Shown: positions 1-6,723, counted from the stretch's first letter. The stretch is DNA of 6,800 nucleotides from Terriglobus sp. (GCA_023265355.1 JAHFTZ010000049.1:1-6800), one strand, 5' to 3'. The notes: generated from the sequence alone by a model not told the origin. Translations and numbers: made by a program.

Positions 1-483
1 TGGCCAGCCGCCGCCCTTGTTCTCTCTGCCGCCCTCACAGGAGCGTCCGGTTGTGACCGTGGCGCCCACCCACGGCAGATCTCCCAACCTGCGCCGGTCT
101 TTGCAATCAATGACGGGACCAGATCGTTCGACCTCGCCCAATCGCGCGGCCATATCGTCGTGCTCAACTTCTGGGCCACATGGTGCCAGCCCTGCATTCA
201 GGAACTTCCCTCTCTCATGGCACTGCAGAAGCAGATGCCGCAGGTGCAGGTGGTTGCTGTCTCCATCGATGACGACCCCCAGGCCTACAAGGACTTCCTC
301 AAGGAGTATTCTGTCACGCTGTACTCCATTCGCGATGGCAGCGAAGGTGCAAACCTGAAATTCGGCTCCGTTCAGGTTCCGGAGACCTTCATCATCGACC
401 GCACTGGCTCCGTACGCCGAAAGTTTATTGGCGCGCAGGATTGGACAAATCCTGAAGTTACCAGCTATCTCGGAAAACTGTAG
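1..483 (+). CDS. TlpA/ResA-like thioredoxin-fold lipoprotein (5' end cut by window)
   Basis: This is the last 160 residues of a secreted thiol-disulfide oxidoreductase; frame 1 is open from the first base, so the start codon lies just outside the window. The visible N-terminus is a hydrophobic stretch ending in Ala-Ser-Gly-Cys (Cys18, codon 52-54). This fits a lipoprotein signal with a slightly unusual lipobox (Ala rather than Leu at -3), which would place the protein on the outer face of the inner membrane or in the periplasm. The thioredoxin fold follows: FWATWCQPC holds the redox pair Cys62 and Cys65 (codons 184 and 193), and 'VPETFIIDR' carries the expected cis-proline at residue 127. TlpA/ResA/DsbE proteins reduce disulfides in exported proteins, for example during cytochrome c maturation; the particular partner is not shown here. 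The 107-residue reading starting at GTG 160 would cut the fold, so that GTG is an internal valine. Confidence 0.88.
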   Translation, partial: WPAAALVLSAALTGASGCDRGAHPRQISQPAPVFAINDGTRSFDLAQSRGHIVVLNFWATWCQPCIQELPSLMALQKQMPQVQVVAVSIDDDPQAYKDFLKEYSVTLYSIRDGSEGANLKFGSVQVPETFIIDRTGSVRRKFIGAQDWTNPEVTSYLGKL

Positions 484-488
484 ATCTA
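481..488. other. Convergent stop codons within one palindrome
   Basis: TAGATCTA contains the TAG of the plus-strand thioredoxin gene (481-483) and, on the other strand, the TAG of the YdiJ-like gene (488-486), with two bases between them. No hairpin followed by a T-run is seen near it, so transcripts from both sides probably run into the opposite gene. Confidence 0.9.
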
Positions 489-3400
489 ATCAGCCAGAAC
501 CACCGCACCCGCAATTAGAGCAATCATCGCTGCGGTGACAACGAAGATCTTCAATCGCGCCTTTCGCCGAGCCTTCATCAAAGGCCGTCGCGCAAGCTCG
601 TCGGGTGTAGCCTGATCCCGCTCCGGGTGGTTCGCCAGGTCGAGTAGTTCCGCCAGATGCAACCCGTGTCGCGCGGAGTTCTGTCCCACCGCGTCCTTGC
701 AAGAGAAACCATCCGTTGTGACCACCGTGGAAGCAGCAGCCGCTGTGACTGCGGGAACGAGAACACGGTTTGCCAGTGTCTGCGAGACCTCGTACTTGTC
801 CTTCTCGAAGCCGAATGGTCCCGCCATGCCACAGCACCCGGCGTCGAGCGTCGTGAACTCCGCGCCCATGCGCTTCAACACAGCTTCCTGCGAGGTCATC
901 TTCATCAACGCCTTGTGATGGCAGTGGCCGTGCAAGAGTGTTTTTACGTTCCATTGCTTTGGTTTCCACTTCGGAGCGTGCTCTTCCAGAAACTCGCTCA
1001 GCAGATAGGTTTGCAGCGATAATTTCTCGGCGCGTTTGTCGTTTGGAAAGAGATCTTTCAGGTCATCGCGAAAGACCGATGCACAGCTTGGCTCCAGCAC
1101 GACGACGGGCACACCTGCGTCAACCAGACAACCGATGCGGTCGAGGTTGCGCCGCATGTACTTCTTCGCTTCGTCCAGAAAGCCGAAGTCATAAAGCGGA
1201 CGCCCGCAGCAGACGTGATCCCGCGGCACGATCACGTTGAATCCCGCGTCCTCTAAAATGCGAACTGCAGCCTCGGCGGTCTGCGGAGCGAAGTAGTTAT
1301 TGAAGGTGTCCGGCCACAGGAGAACGTCCTTATTCGAAGTGCGTGCCCTGGCATGAAATCTGGACTTGAAGTTATAAGGAGCAAACTCCGGAATCGAACG
1401 TTGCTGCGGAATATTCAGAACCCACTTACTGAACGGCGCAACACCGGGAATCTTCAGAGAAAGATTCAGTAACTCGGGAGCTAACGCTGCCATCCGGGCC
1501 CACTTATCGATGTGTCCAAAAGCGTACGCATTCAGCGGGCGAGCGTTCTTCTTGTAGAAGTGCGACATGAACTCCGACTTATACGTCGCAATATCTACCT
1601 GCACTGGACACTCCGACTTACAGGCCTTGCACGAAAGGCAGAGGTCGAGCGTCTCCTTCACGTCGTGATCGTTCCAATCGACGGTTCCCTTCTTGCCGAT
1701 CACCTCTCCCTGCAGCATCTCGAAGAGCGCATGAGCGCGGCCACGTGTGGAATGCCGCTCCTCCTTTGTGGCCATGTACGACGGGCACATGGTGCCGCCT
1801 TCGTCCTTGCGACACTTGCCTACACCGACGCAGCGCTGTGTAGCATGCGAGAAGCTGTTGCCGTCCGAGATGAAGTGGAAGTGCGTATGCTTCGGCTCCG
1901 CTGGAGCAAAGTCCGCGCCGTAACGAAGGTCCGCATGCGGTTGCCGAGCGCGCACGAGCTTGCCGGGATTCATCTTCCAGTCCGGATCCCAAAGCTCTTT
2001 GAACTCTTCAAAGGCCTGCATAATCTCCGGGCCGAACATGCGCTCCAGAAGAGCGCCGCGCGCCTGCCCGTCGCCGTGTTCGCCGGAGAGCGAGCCGCCG
2101 TGCCGGACGACGAGATCGGCGGCGCGGTCGAGGAAGGCGCGAAACTTGCGGATGCCGTCTTCCGTTACAAGATCAAAGTTGATGCGGTTGTGGACGCATC
2201 CCTGCCCAAAGTGCCCATAGAGAGCGGTCTCATATCCGAAACTATGGACGAGATCCATGAAGTCGCGAAGATAAGCTCCGAGGCGCTCCGGAGCGACGGC
2301 GTGGTCCTCCCAGCCCTCCCAACCGGGGCTGCGTCCGGGTACGAACGCAGTCGCGCCCAGGCCGGACTCGCGCACCTCCCAGAGGCGTTTCTGCTCCGCT
2401 ACCGGCTCGATTACGCGGGCATCGATGACGATCTCGGGAGAAAGCGGATTCGCCGCGATCTGCTGCGCAAACTGATGCGCCTGCGCGCGCGACTCTTCCT
2501 CTGTATGCGCGCCAAACTCGACGTAGAGCCAGCCATCGCCGCCCGGAAGCAAGGCAATATTATTCGGCAACATAGACTTCGCACGCATGAAGTCGACCAA
2601 CTTTCGGTCGAAGCCTTCGACGGCGATAGGCCTGTGTTCGAGAATCTGCGGCAGATGGTCGCTCGCCAGAAAGATGTCCGGATAGCCGCAGACGACGAGC
2701 GTGCGAGAGGGCGGATTCGTCACCAGTCTCAACTTGGCCGAAAGTACAACAACGCAGGTCGCCTCCGAACCAACCAGAGCGCGGGCTACGTTGAAGTTCT
2801 CTTCCGGCGCGAGACGGTCCAGGTTGTATCCAGACACGCGCCGGGGAATGTCTGGGAACTTCTGCTTGACCAGCGCCGCGTACCGGTCGCGAATCCTCTG
2901 CAGACCCGCATAAATCTCGCCTTCGCGGCCTCCAGCGGCGATCTTCTGAGCTAGCTGGGCCTCGCTGGTTTCGCCAACGATGAGGATAGTTCCGTCGTAC
3001 AGCAGCACCTCCAGCTCAAGCGTGTTGTCGTCCGTCTTTCCGCCCATCAGCGCGTGCGAACCGCAGGAGTTGTTGCCGATCATCCCGCCCAGCGTGCAGT
3101 GCGAATGCGTCGCTGGGTCTGGCGCAAAGGTCAGACCCACGGCCACGGCCCGCCGGCGGAGGTCATCGAGCACGATCCCTGGCTCCACGATGGCGTAAGC
3201 TGCGTCTTTGTTCAGTTCAAGAACGCGGTTCAGATATTTAGAAAAATCCAGGATCACAGCGACGTTCGTACATTGCCCGGCGAGGGAGGTTCCTGCTCCG
3301 CGCGAGAGTACAGGCGCATCGAACTTGCGGCAGGCAGCGACCGTGGCGATCACATCTTCACGTGTGCGTGGGATCACTACGCCAATAGGCACCTGCCGGT

Positions 3401-3575
3401 AGTTGGAGCCGTCCGTCGCGTAGAGAGCCCGTGTACCGCGATCGAAGCGTACCTCGCCTGAGATCGTGCGCTTAAGCTCGGCTTCAAGCGCATCGGCCTG
3501 CGCAAAGGCATCTGCCGGATAGGCATGCGACGAAGGAGGGAGAGGTTCGAGCGACGTGATCTGGAGGGTACTCAT
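486..3575 (-). CDS. Fused FAD-linked oxidase / 4Fe-4S CCG-domain protein (YdiJ-like D-2-hydroxyacid dehydrogenase)
   Basis: Probable respiratory dehydrogenase oxidising a D-2-hydroxyacid (D-lactate, D-2-hydroxyglutarate or glycolate class) and passing electrons through FAD and iron-sulfur clusters to quinone. Residues are numbered from the longest frame (TTG 3599, 1037 aa). A PCMH-type FAD domain spans about 50-290 with 'RGAGTSLAGQ' (100-109) and 'GGMIGNNSCGSHA' (171-183). A FAD-oxidase C domain runs to about 550 with 'GHFGQGCVHNRINFD' (462-476) and 'SGEHGDGQARG' (505-515). The iron-sulfur part has Cys590, Cys596, Cys605-Pro, then CxxCxxCxxxCP at 654-665. Two CCG regions follow (CCG at 797-799 and 922-924); the first lacks an early Cys. 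The length is close to E. coli YdiJ (about 1018 aa). Unusually, the C-terminus is a basic stretch (1009-1017) followed by a hydrophobic helix (about 1018-1035). I prefer ATG 3575 (MSTLQ) over TTG 3599; neither has a good Shine-Dalgarno site. It lies 16 bases after the upstream gene, so coupled translation is plausible. The exact substrate is unknown. Confidence 0.93.
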   Translation of the reverse strand: MSTLQITSLEPLPPSSHAYPADAFAQADALEAELKRTISGEVRFDRGTRALYATDGSNYRQVPIGVVIPRTREDVIATVAACRKFDAPVLSRGAGTSLAGQCTNVAVILDFSKYLNRVLELNKDAAYAIVEPGIVLDDLRRRAVAVGLTFAPDPATHSHCTLGGMIGNNSCGSHALMGGKTDDNTLELEVLLYDGTILIVGETSEAQLAQKIAAGGREGEIYAGLQRIRDRYAALVKQKFPDIPRRVSGYNLDRLAPEENFNVARALVGSEATCVVVLSAKLRLVTNPPSRTLVVCGYPDIFLASDHLPQILEHRPIAVEGFDRKLVDFMRAKSMLPNNIALLPGGDGWLYVEFGAHTEEESRAQAHQFAQQIAANPLSPEIVIDARVIEPVAEQKRLWEVRESGLGATAFVPGRSPGWEGWEDHAVAPERLGAYLRDFMDLVHSFGYETALYGHFGQGCVHNRINFDLVTEDGIRKFRAFLDRAADLVVRHGGSLSGEHGDGQARGALLERMFGPEIMQAFEEFKELWDPDWKMNPGKLVRARQPHADLRYGADFAPAEPKHTHFHFISDGNSFSHATQRCVGVGKCRKDEGGTMCPSYMATKEERHSTRGRAHALFEMLQGEVIGKKGTVDWNDHDVKETLDLCLSCKACKSECPVQVDIATYKSEFMSHFYKKNARPLNAYAFGHIDKWARMAALAPELLNLSLKIPGVAPFSKWVLNIPQQRSIPEFAPYNFKSRFHARARTSNKDVLLWPDTFNNYFAPQTAEAAVRILEDAGFNVIVPRDHVCCGRPLYDFGFLDEAKKYMRRNLDRIGCLVDAGVPVVVLEPSCASVFRDDLKDLFPNDKRAEKLSLQTYLLSEFLEEHAPKWKPKQWNVKTLLHGHCHHKALMKMTSQEAVLKRMGAEFTTLDAGCCGMAGPFGFEKDKYEVSQTLANRVLVPAVTAAAASTVVTTDGFSCKDAVGQNSARHGLHLAELLDLANHPERDQATPDELARRPLMKARRKARLKIFVVTAAMIALIAGAVVLAD

Positions 3576-3591
3576 GAGGGATTGAGGATAC

Positions 3592-4083
3592 CTAATCAAG
3601 CTTCATTGCGGCATACTTCCGTTCGAGGTGAAGGCAAAGAACCTCAATGGCGAGTTCGTGATCCGCCCTCTGATCTAACCCGGAGATGGTCAGGCTTCCG
3701 ACCATCCCTGCATCTTTCACCGTGAGCGGGACCGACCCGCCATCCGCAGCGTAGTCGCGATCGGCCAGAGCGTGGCGTGCGAGCGTCTGGCCTTTCTGCG
3801 CAAGTTGCAGGCCCGTGGAGTAGGTACTCCGTGCAAACCAGGCGCAGGTATTGGCCTTGCGACGAAGCCAGTCCACCGAACTTGGCGTGGTTCCGTCCAT
3901 TGCGGTGAGAAAGACGGTGGCCGGGCCGCGCCGAACTTCGATGGCAAGTTTGTACCCACGCTCTACGGAGAGCGTGCGAGCGCGCTGGCCAAGCTGCCAG
4001 GCGACCTCAAGATTGAAAAACGGGAGCGCAAGTTCTGCTTCCTGATACGCAATGCGGGCGATGTCTGCGGTGTGGTCGGCCAT
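3592..4083 (-). CDS. UPF0303 / haem-degrading-domain (GlcG/HbpS superfamily) protein
   Basis: Small cytoplasmic protein of 163 residues, about the usual length for UPF0303. It shows the family pattern: a helical N-terminus, 'VDWLRRKANTCAWFARS' near the middle (the W..RK segment), then 'YAADGGSVPLTV' and 'GMVGSLTISGLDQRADHEL', corresponding to the conserved GG..P and SGL...DH blocks. No signal peptide or membrane segment is seen. The wider Pfam 'haem-degrading' family includes HbpS, which binds haem, and GlcG, encoded with glycolate oxidase subunits; the biochemical role of UPF0303 itself is poorly defined. The next gene encodes a fused GlcD/GlcF-like oxidase only 16 bases downstream, so a role linked to that enzyme is a reasonable inference. 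I chose ATG 4083 (MADHTADIAR), which has a weak purine-rich AGAAAG just upstream. A longer reading from GTG 4125 would start inside a strong inverted repeat and add 14 residues unlike the family. Confidence 0.85.
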   Translation of the reverse strand: MADHTADIARIAYQEAELALPFFNLEVAWQLGQRARTLSVERGYKLAIEVRRGPATVFLTAMDGTTPSSVDWLRRKANTCAWFARSTYSTGLQLAQKGQTLARHALADRDYAADGGSVPLTVKDAGMVGSLTISGLDQRADHELAIEVLCLHLERKYAAMKLD

Positions 4084-4109
4084 GATCTTTCTGACGATAC
4101 GACATTCTC

Positions 4110-4159
4110 CAACAGAACGGCGCACGGAGTGTGCAACTCCATGCGCCGGCTTGCTGTTG
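4110..4159 (-). repeat. Long imperfect inverted repeat between two operon genes (mRNA hairpin candidate)
   Basis: In the minus-strand transcript, CAACAG (4159-4154) pairs with CTGTTG (4115-4110). After an asymmetric internal loop (5 versus 2 bases), CGGCGCA (4148-4142) pairs with TGCGCCG (4124-4118). A single G-U wobble (4141 with 4125) is followed by GGAGT (4140-4136) pairing with ACTCC (4130-4126) around a 5-base loop. That gives 18 Watson-Crick pairs plus one wobble. The irregular position is G-U in the minus transcript but C-A in the plus one, so the fold favours the direction of the genes. It sits 8 bases after the stop of the TIM-barrel gene and 26 bases before ATG 4083. No T-run follows, so it is not a standard intrinsic terminator. 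An mRNA-stabilising or processing hairpin, an attenuator, or a dispersed REP-like palindrome are all possible. Confidence 0.65.
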
Positions 4160-4167
4160 AAACGGGC

Positions 4168-5013
4168 TTAAGCTGAGTAGCCCATCTCCGCCAGCGTCTT
4201 GCGCATGGAGGCGAAGCTCTTCAGGACGCCGGGCATGGGATCGTCACCGTGGACTTCGTATTCCAGATCCACAAAGTACTTGTACTTGATTCCGATGAGG
4301 GCCTGGAAGATATCCTTGACGGGCATCTTCCCGTCTCCGACGGCGACCTGGCTCTCTCTAACCATCGGATCGGCCAAATCCTTCATGTGAATGTCATAGA
4401 GCCGATCTCCAGCCATCTTGATGGCCGCAACGGGATCGGTCTTGGTGCGCATGGTATGACCGACGTCGATGCACCAGCCGATGCGGTGGTCCATGGGACG
4501 AATCACCTTTTCAATGTCGTAGGGCGAGGGCCACTCGTGATCTTCCGGGCCGTGGTTGTGCATGGCCATGCGGATGTCGTATTCCTTGACGAACTTTTCC
4601 ACGCGCGGAAGAACCTCGTGGGTTGGCGAGCCGACAAAGCTCTTGATGCCTGCGGCTTTCAGATACTCGAACTTGGGGCGGATGTCCTCGTCGGTGTCGG
4701 TCTTGAAGTAGATCGCTCCGGCGTCGGTCAGCTCCAGACCGGCATCGCGATAGTGCTTGGCCAGCGCAGGAACATCGCTCAGCGGAGTCATGGGCAGGTG
4801 TACGTCCTTTAGGTTCAGGTACGTACAGTTGAGCTGCTTCATGAACGCGATCACCTGATCCGGCTTGAACTGACGAAAGGTGTAGCTGGCGATGCCGAGA
4901 CGGATGGGCGACTTCTTCATCCCGGCGGCGAGCAGCGAACTGGGGAGGGCGGCGGAGGCGGCCAGAGCCGCACCTCCGAGTAGAAGGTCACGGCGATTCA
5001 AGGATGCGTTCAT
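4168..5013 (-). CDS. Tat-exported sugar phosphate isomerase/epimerase-like TIM-barrel protein
   Basis: Predicted TIM-barrel enzyme of the COG1082 / AP-endonuclease-2 fold, 281 residues from ATG 5013. The N-terminus 'NRRDLLLGGAALAASAAL' has a twin arginine and a hydrophobic core, so export by Tat to the periplasm is likely, with cleavage near residues 29-31. The barrel begins at 'IRLGIASYTFR'. Candidate metal and catalytic residues are in MHNHG (His152, His154), IDVGH (Asp183, His186), HMKD (His209) and VDLEYE (Glu251, Glu253). 'GDGKMPVKDIF' (226-236) is also typical. Many relatives have Glu-Asn-His where this protein has His-Asn-His, a form I associate with exported members in Acidobacteria and Planctomycetes. 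The substrate is unknown; relatives act on keto-sugars, inositols and sugar phosphates. The start is uncertain: ATG 5022 is possible, and ATG 5085 would overlap the upstream stop as ATGA but puts 30 residues before the twin arginines. None has a clear Shine-Dalgarno site. Confidence 0.87.
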   Translation of the reverse strand: MNASLNRRDLLLGGAALAASAALPSSLLAAGMKKSPIRLGIASYTFRQFKPDQVIAFMKQLNCTYLNLKDVHLPMTPLSDVPALAKHYRDAGLELTDAGAIYFKTDTDEDIRPKFEYLKAAGIKSFVGSPTHEVLPRVEKFVKEYDIRMAMHNHGPEDHEWPSPYDIEKVIRPMDHRIGWCIDVGHTMRTKTDPVAAIKMAGDRLYDIHMKDLADPMVRESQVAVGDGKMPVKDIFQALIGIKYKYFVDLEYEVHGDDPMPGVLKSFASMRKTLAEMGYSA

Positions 5014-5081
5014 GCACGGCATACTACTGTGCGCAACGCACGATCGTCCACATTTCTCCAATGGCCAAAAGAAACCCGGTT

Positions 5082-6266
5082 TCATACACGGAGAAACATC
5101 CCCCTACGCCACAAAAGCCAAGCTGGGATAAAGCAGAGGGACACATAGAAGAGCGAGTAGGCCAGGGAGGTGTTCGCCGTAGATCCCCAATGCGCGAAGA
5201 CGTGCAGATAAAGCCATCGCAACGGAGTCGACGTGCGGTCGCCTTCGTGAATGGGTATGTAATACAGAATCTTTCCGTAGATGCTCGGCGTGACGTACGC
5301 CACGATCGCGTTCGATCCAAAGACAATGCAGGGCCACGCCAGAAGACGGACGGCTTTCGAGGTGTGCTGCCATTTCTTCACATCGAAGATCCAGAACGAG
5401 ATACCGAGAAGCAGAGCCGCGATTCCGGCGGCGAGCAGCACATACGAGCTCGTCCAGAGATTTTTATTGAAGGGAAACCACGGGTTCCAGGCGTATCCAA
5501 GGGCGATACTCAAAGCACCGCCGCCCAACAGAATGGCGCTGACTTTTACCGGAGGCGTGTTCGAACGCAGCAGCTTTCCAGTGAGTACACCGAGGAGAGC
5601 TGTTCCCACTGCGGGCAGGGTGCATAGGATGCCTTCGGGATCGCGGGTCTTTTCATATAACGAACCCGTGTGCAGATAGTGCTGTGTGAAGTCGTTGAAG
5701 GCACGGTCGATGTACGACGGCAGGTTATTAAACTCGTCCATCAGGGGGAAATCCTGCACCGGTATCCCCGCGCCGGGAATAGGAACAAAGCGCATCAACG
5801 CCCAGTAGCCCACCAGCAGCGTGACCACAGCAACGGCAATCCATCGCACACGCTTGAGCCAGAGAAAGAGAAGCGCTGCGATCAGGTAACAGATTGCAAT
5901 GCGCGGAAGCACTCCGAAGAGCCGCATCCTTGTGTAATGAAACTGGGGAATGAGCCGGATGGCGTAGTTGATCGCCAGGAGATACACGGTGCGACGAACC
6001 ACCTGCAGAGCGATTCTGCCCTTACCATCTCCGCGTTTGAGACGAGAGGTGATGGAAAAGACGATGGAGCATCCCACCAGGAAGAGAAATGTGGGAAAAA
6101 CCATGTCCGTGGGTGTCCACCCATTCCATGGTGCGTGGTCCAGGGGAGCGTAAGCTACATGGCTATCCCCTGGATCATTTACCAGGATCATAAACGCGAC
6201 CGTAAGGCCACGCAGAACATCAACGGAGAGAATCCTCTGGGTGGGGGCCGCCTTGGTTTCGACCAT
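5082..6266 (-). CDS. Multi-pass membrane acyltransferase, HGSNAT / DUF5009 family
   Basis: Integral inner-membrane protein of 394 residues with about ten hydrophobic segments, roughly at 14-31, 54-73, 88-108, 118-137, 140-160, 213-231, 241-259, 272-294, 306-325 and 367-386. It opens with 'RILSVDVLRGLTVAFMILVN', the usual start of the COG4299/DUF5009 group related to heparan-alpha-glucosaminide N-acetyltransferase. 'DHAPWNGWTPTDMVFP' (43-58) closely resembles the human HGSNAT segment around its active-site histidine (HASWNG), which makes His44 the likely catalytic residue. 'FPLMDEFNNLPSYIDR' (173-188) and 'DPEGILCTLPAVGTALLG' (209-226) are also characteristic. HGSNAT moves an acetyl group from cytosolic acetyl-CoA to an amino sugar on the other side of the membrane. 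Bacterial members probably acylate a sugar, but the substrate here is not known. ATG 6266 has no clear Shine-Dalgarno site. It follows the HTH gene by 60 bases and precedes an exported sugar-isomerase-like gene. Confidence 0.88.
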   Translation of the reverse strand: MVETKAAPTQRILSVDVLRGLTVAFMILVNDPGDSHVAYAPLDHAPWNGWTPTDMVFPTFLFLVGCSIVFSITSRLKRGDGKGRIALQVVRRTVYLLAINYAIRLIPQFHYTRMRLFGVLPRIAICYLIAALLFLWLKRVRWIAVAVVTLLVGYWALMRFVPIPGAGIPVQDFPLMDEFNNLPSYIDRAFNDFTQHYLHTGSLYEKTRDPEGILCTLPAVGTALLGVLTGKLLRSNTPPVKVSAILLGGGALSIALGYAWNPWFPFNKNLWTSSYVLLAAGIAALLLGISFWIFDVKKWQHTSKAVRLLAWPCIVFGSNAIVAYVTPSIYGKILYYIPIHEGDRTSTPLRWLYLHVFAHWGSTANTSLAYSLFYVSLCFIPAWLLWRRGMFLRV

Positions 6267-6294
6267 GCCGGGATAATCTCATGCCGGCCAGCTC

Positions 6295-6308
6295 TTCGCC
6301 ATGGCGAA
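6295..6308. promoter_or_regulatory. 14-bp perfect palindrome upstream of the acyltransferase gene (operator candidate)
   Basis: TTCGCCATGGCGAA reads the same on both strands and lies in the 60-base gap between the HTH gene and the acyltransferase gene, 29 bases before ATG 6266. It could be a binding site for a dimeric regulator, or fold as a small hairpin (5-bp stem, 4-base loop) in the transcript. Two copies of CATGCCGG (6264-6271 and 6280-6287) lie next to it, the first overlapping the start codon. No function is shown by sequence alone. Confidence 0.35.
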
Positions 6309-6326
6309 ATGCCTTATACCTGGACG

Positions 6327-6716
6327 CTAAGCCGCTATGGAACCGTCAGAGAGACTTTGTCCCGCCGCCGCATGCACTGCCGAACGCAGTGATTCGATGC
6401 GGTCTGAGAGATTTTTGAACTCTTCCGCTCTGGAACGACCAGCCTCGATGTTCCCGGACTCCATGTCGCGAAGATACGCATGAATGGTTTCGAAGGCATG
6501 GTTGAGATCTTCAGAGGTCGCCGCCTGCTCCCCATGGGGCATGCCGCGGTGCATCCAGGCTTCCAGATCGCTTTCGCGGGCAAGAACCACGTTGCTAGGC
6601 GCTCCTGGTGGACGATGAATCGGAAGGTCCAGCGTTTTTTCCCAGCGCTGTACTGTCCGGACACCTTTACCGAAAAACTGTGCGATTTCTTTCCAGGAAC
6701 TTAACATATTGCTCAT
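6327..6716 (-). CDS. Small helix-turn-helix DNA-binding protein of acidobacterial type
   Basis: Protein of 129 residues with a helix-turn-helix at about 5-55: 'LSSWKEIAQFFGKGVRTVQR' followed by WEKTLDLPIHRPPG and 'VVLARESDLEAWM'. This layout, related to MerR/excisionase-type winged helices, is abundant in Acidobacteriota, often joined to other domains; here it is nearly alone. The rest (about 66-117) is charged and helical, possibly a coiled coil for dimerisation. No ligand-binding or kinase domain is present, so what it senses cannot be said. I chose ATG 6716 (MSNMLSSW) because GAAGGG lies 7 bases upstream; a reading beginning at 6752 would add 12 unconvincing residues and run through that site. 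As the first of five same-strand genes with short gaps, it may control the operon and itself, but its targets are unproven. Confidence 0.85.
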   Translation of the reverse strand: MSNMLSSWKEIAQFFGKGVRTVQRWEKTLDLPIHRPPGAPSNVVLARESDLEAWMHRGMPHGEQAATSEDLNHAFETIHAYLRDMESGNIEAGRSRAEEFKNLSDRIESLRSAVHAAAGQSLSDGSIAA

Positions 6717-6723
6717 TCTGCAA

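Noticed and set aside
1512..2954. Open frame of 480 codons on the plus strand opposite the YdiJ-like gene
   Set aside because: It is fully antisense to a well-supported enzyme gene, its translation shows no recognisable domain, and long antisense frames are common opposite GC-rich coding sequence.
4110..4159. Rho-independent terminator
   Set aside because: The stem is strong but no T-run follows on the minus strand, and the structure has an internal loop.
4249..4812. Open frame of 187 codons on the plus strand opposite the TIM-barrel gene
   Set aside because: Shadow of the real minus-strand gene, with no recognisable motif.
6282..6302. Seven-codon upstream frame before the acyltransferase gene
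   Set aside because: It runs from an ATG inside the palindrome to TGA with no ribosome binding site and can easily arise by chance.
6301..6350. TATAAG on the minus strand in the gap before the acyltransferase gene as a -10 box
   Set aside because: The only -35 candidate at suitable distance (TTCCAT) is a poor match, so an internal promoter is not supported.
5670..6392. Open frame of 240 codons on the plus strand opposite the acyltransferase gene
   Set aside because: Its translation is hydrophilic and low in recognisable structure, while the opposite strand encodes clear family motifs and membrane helices.
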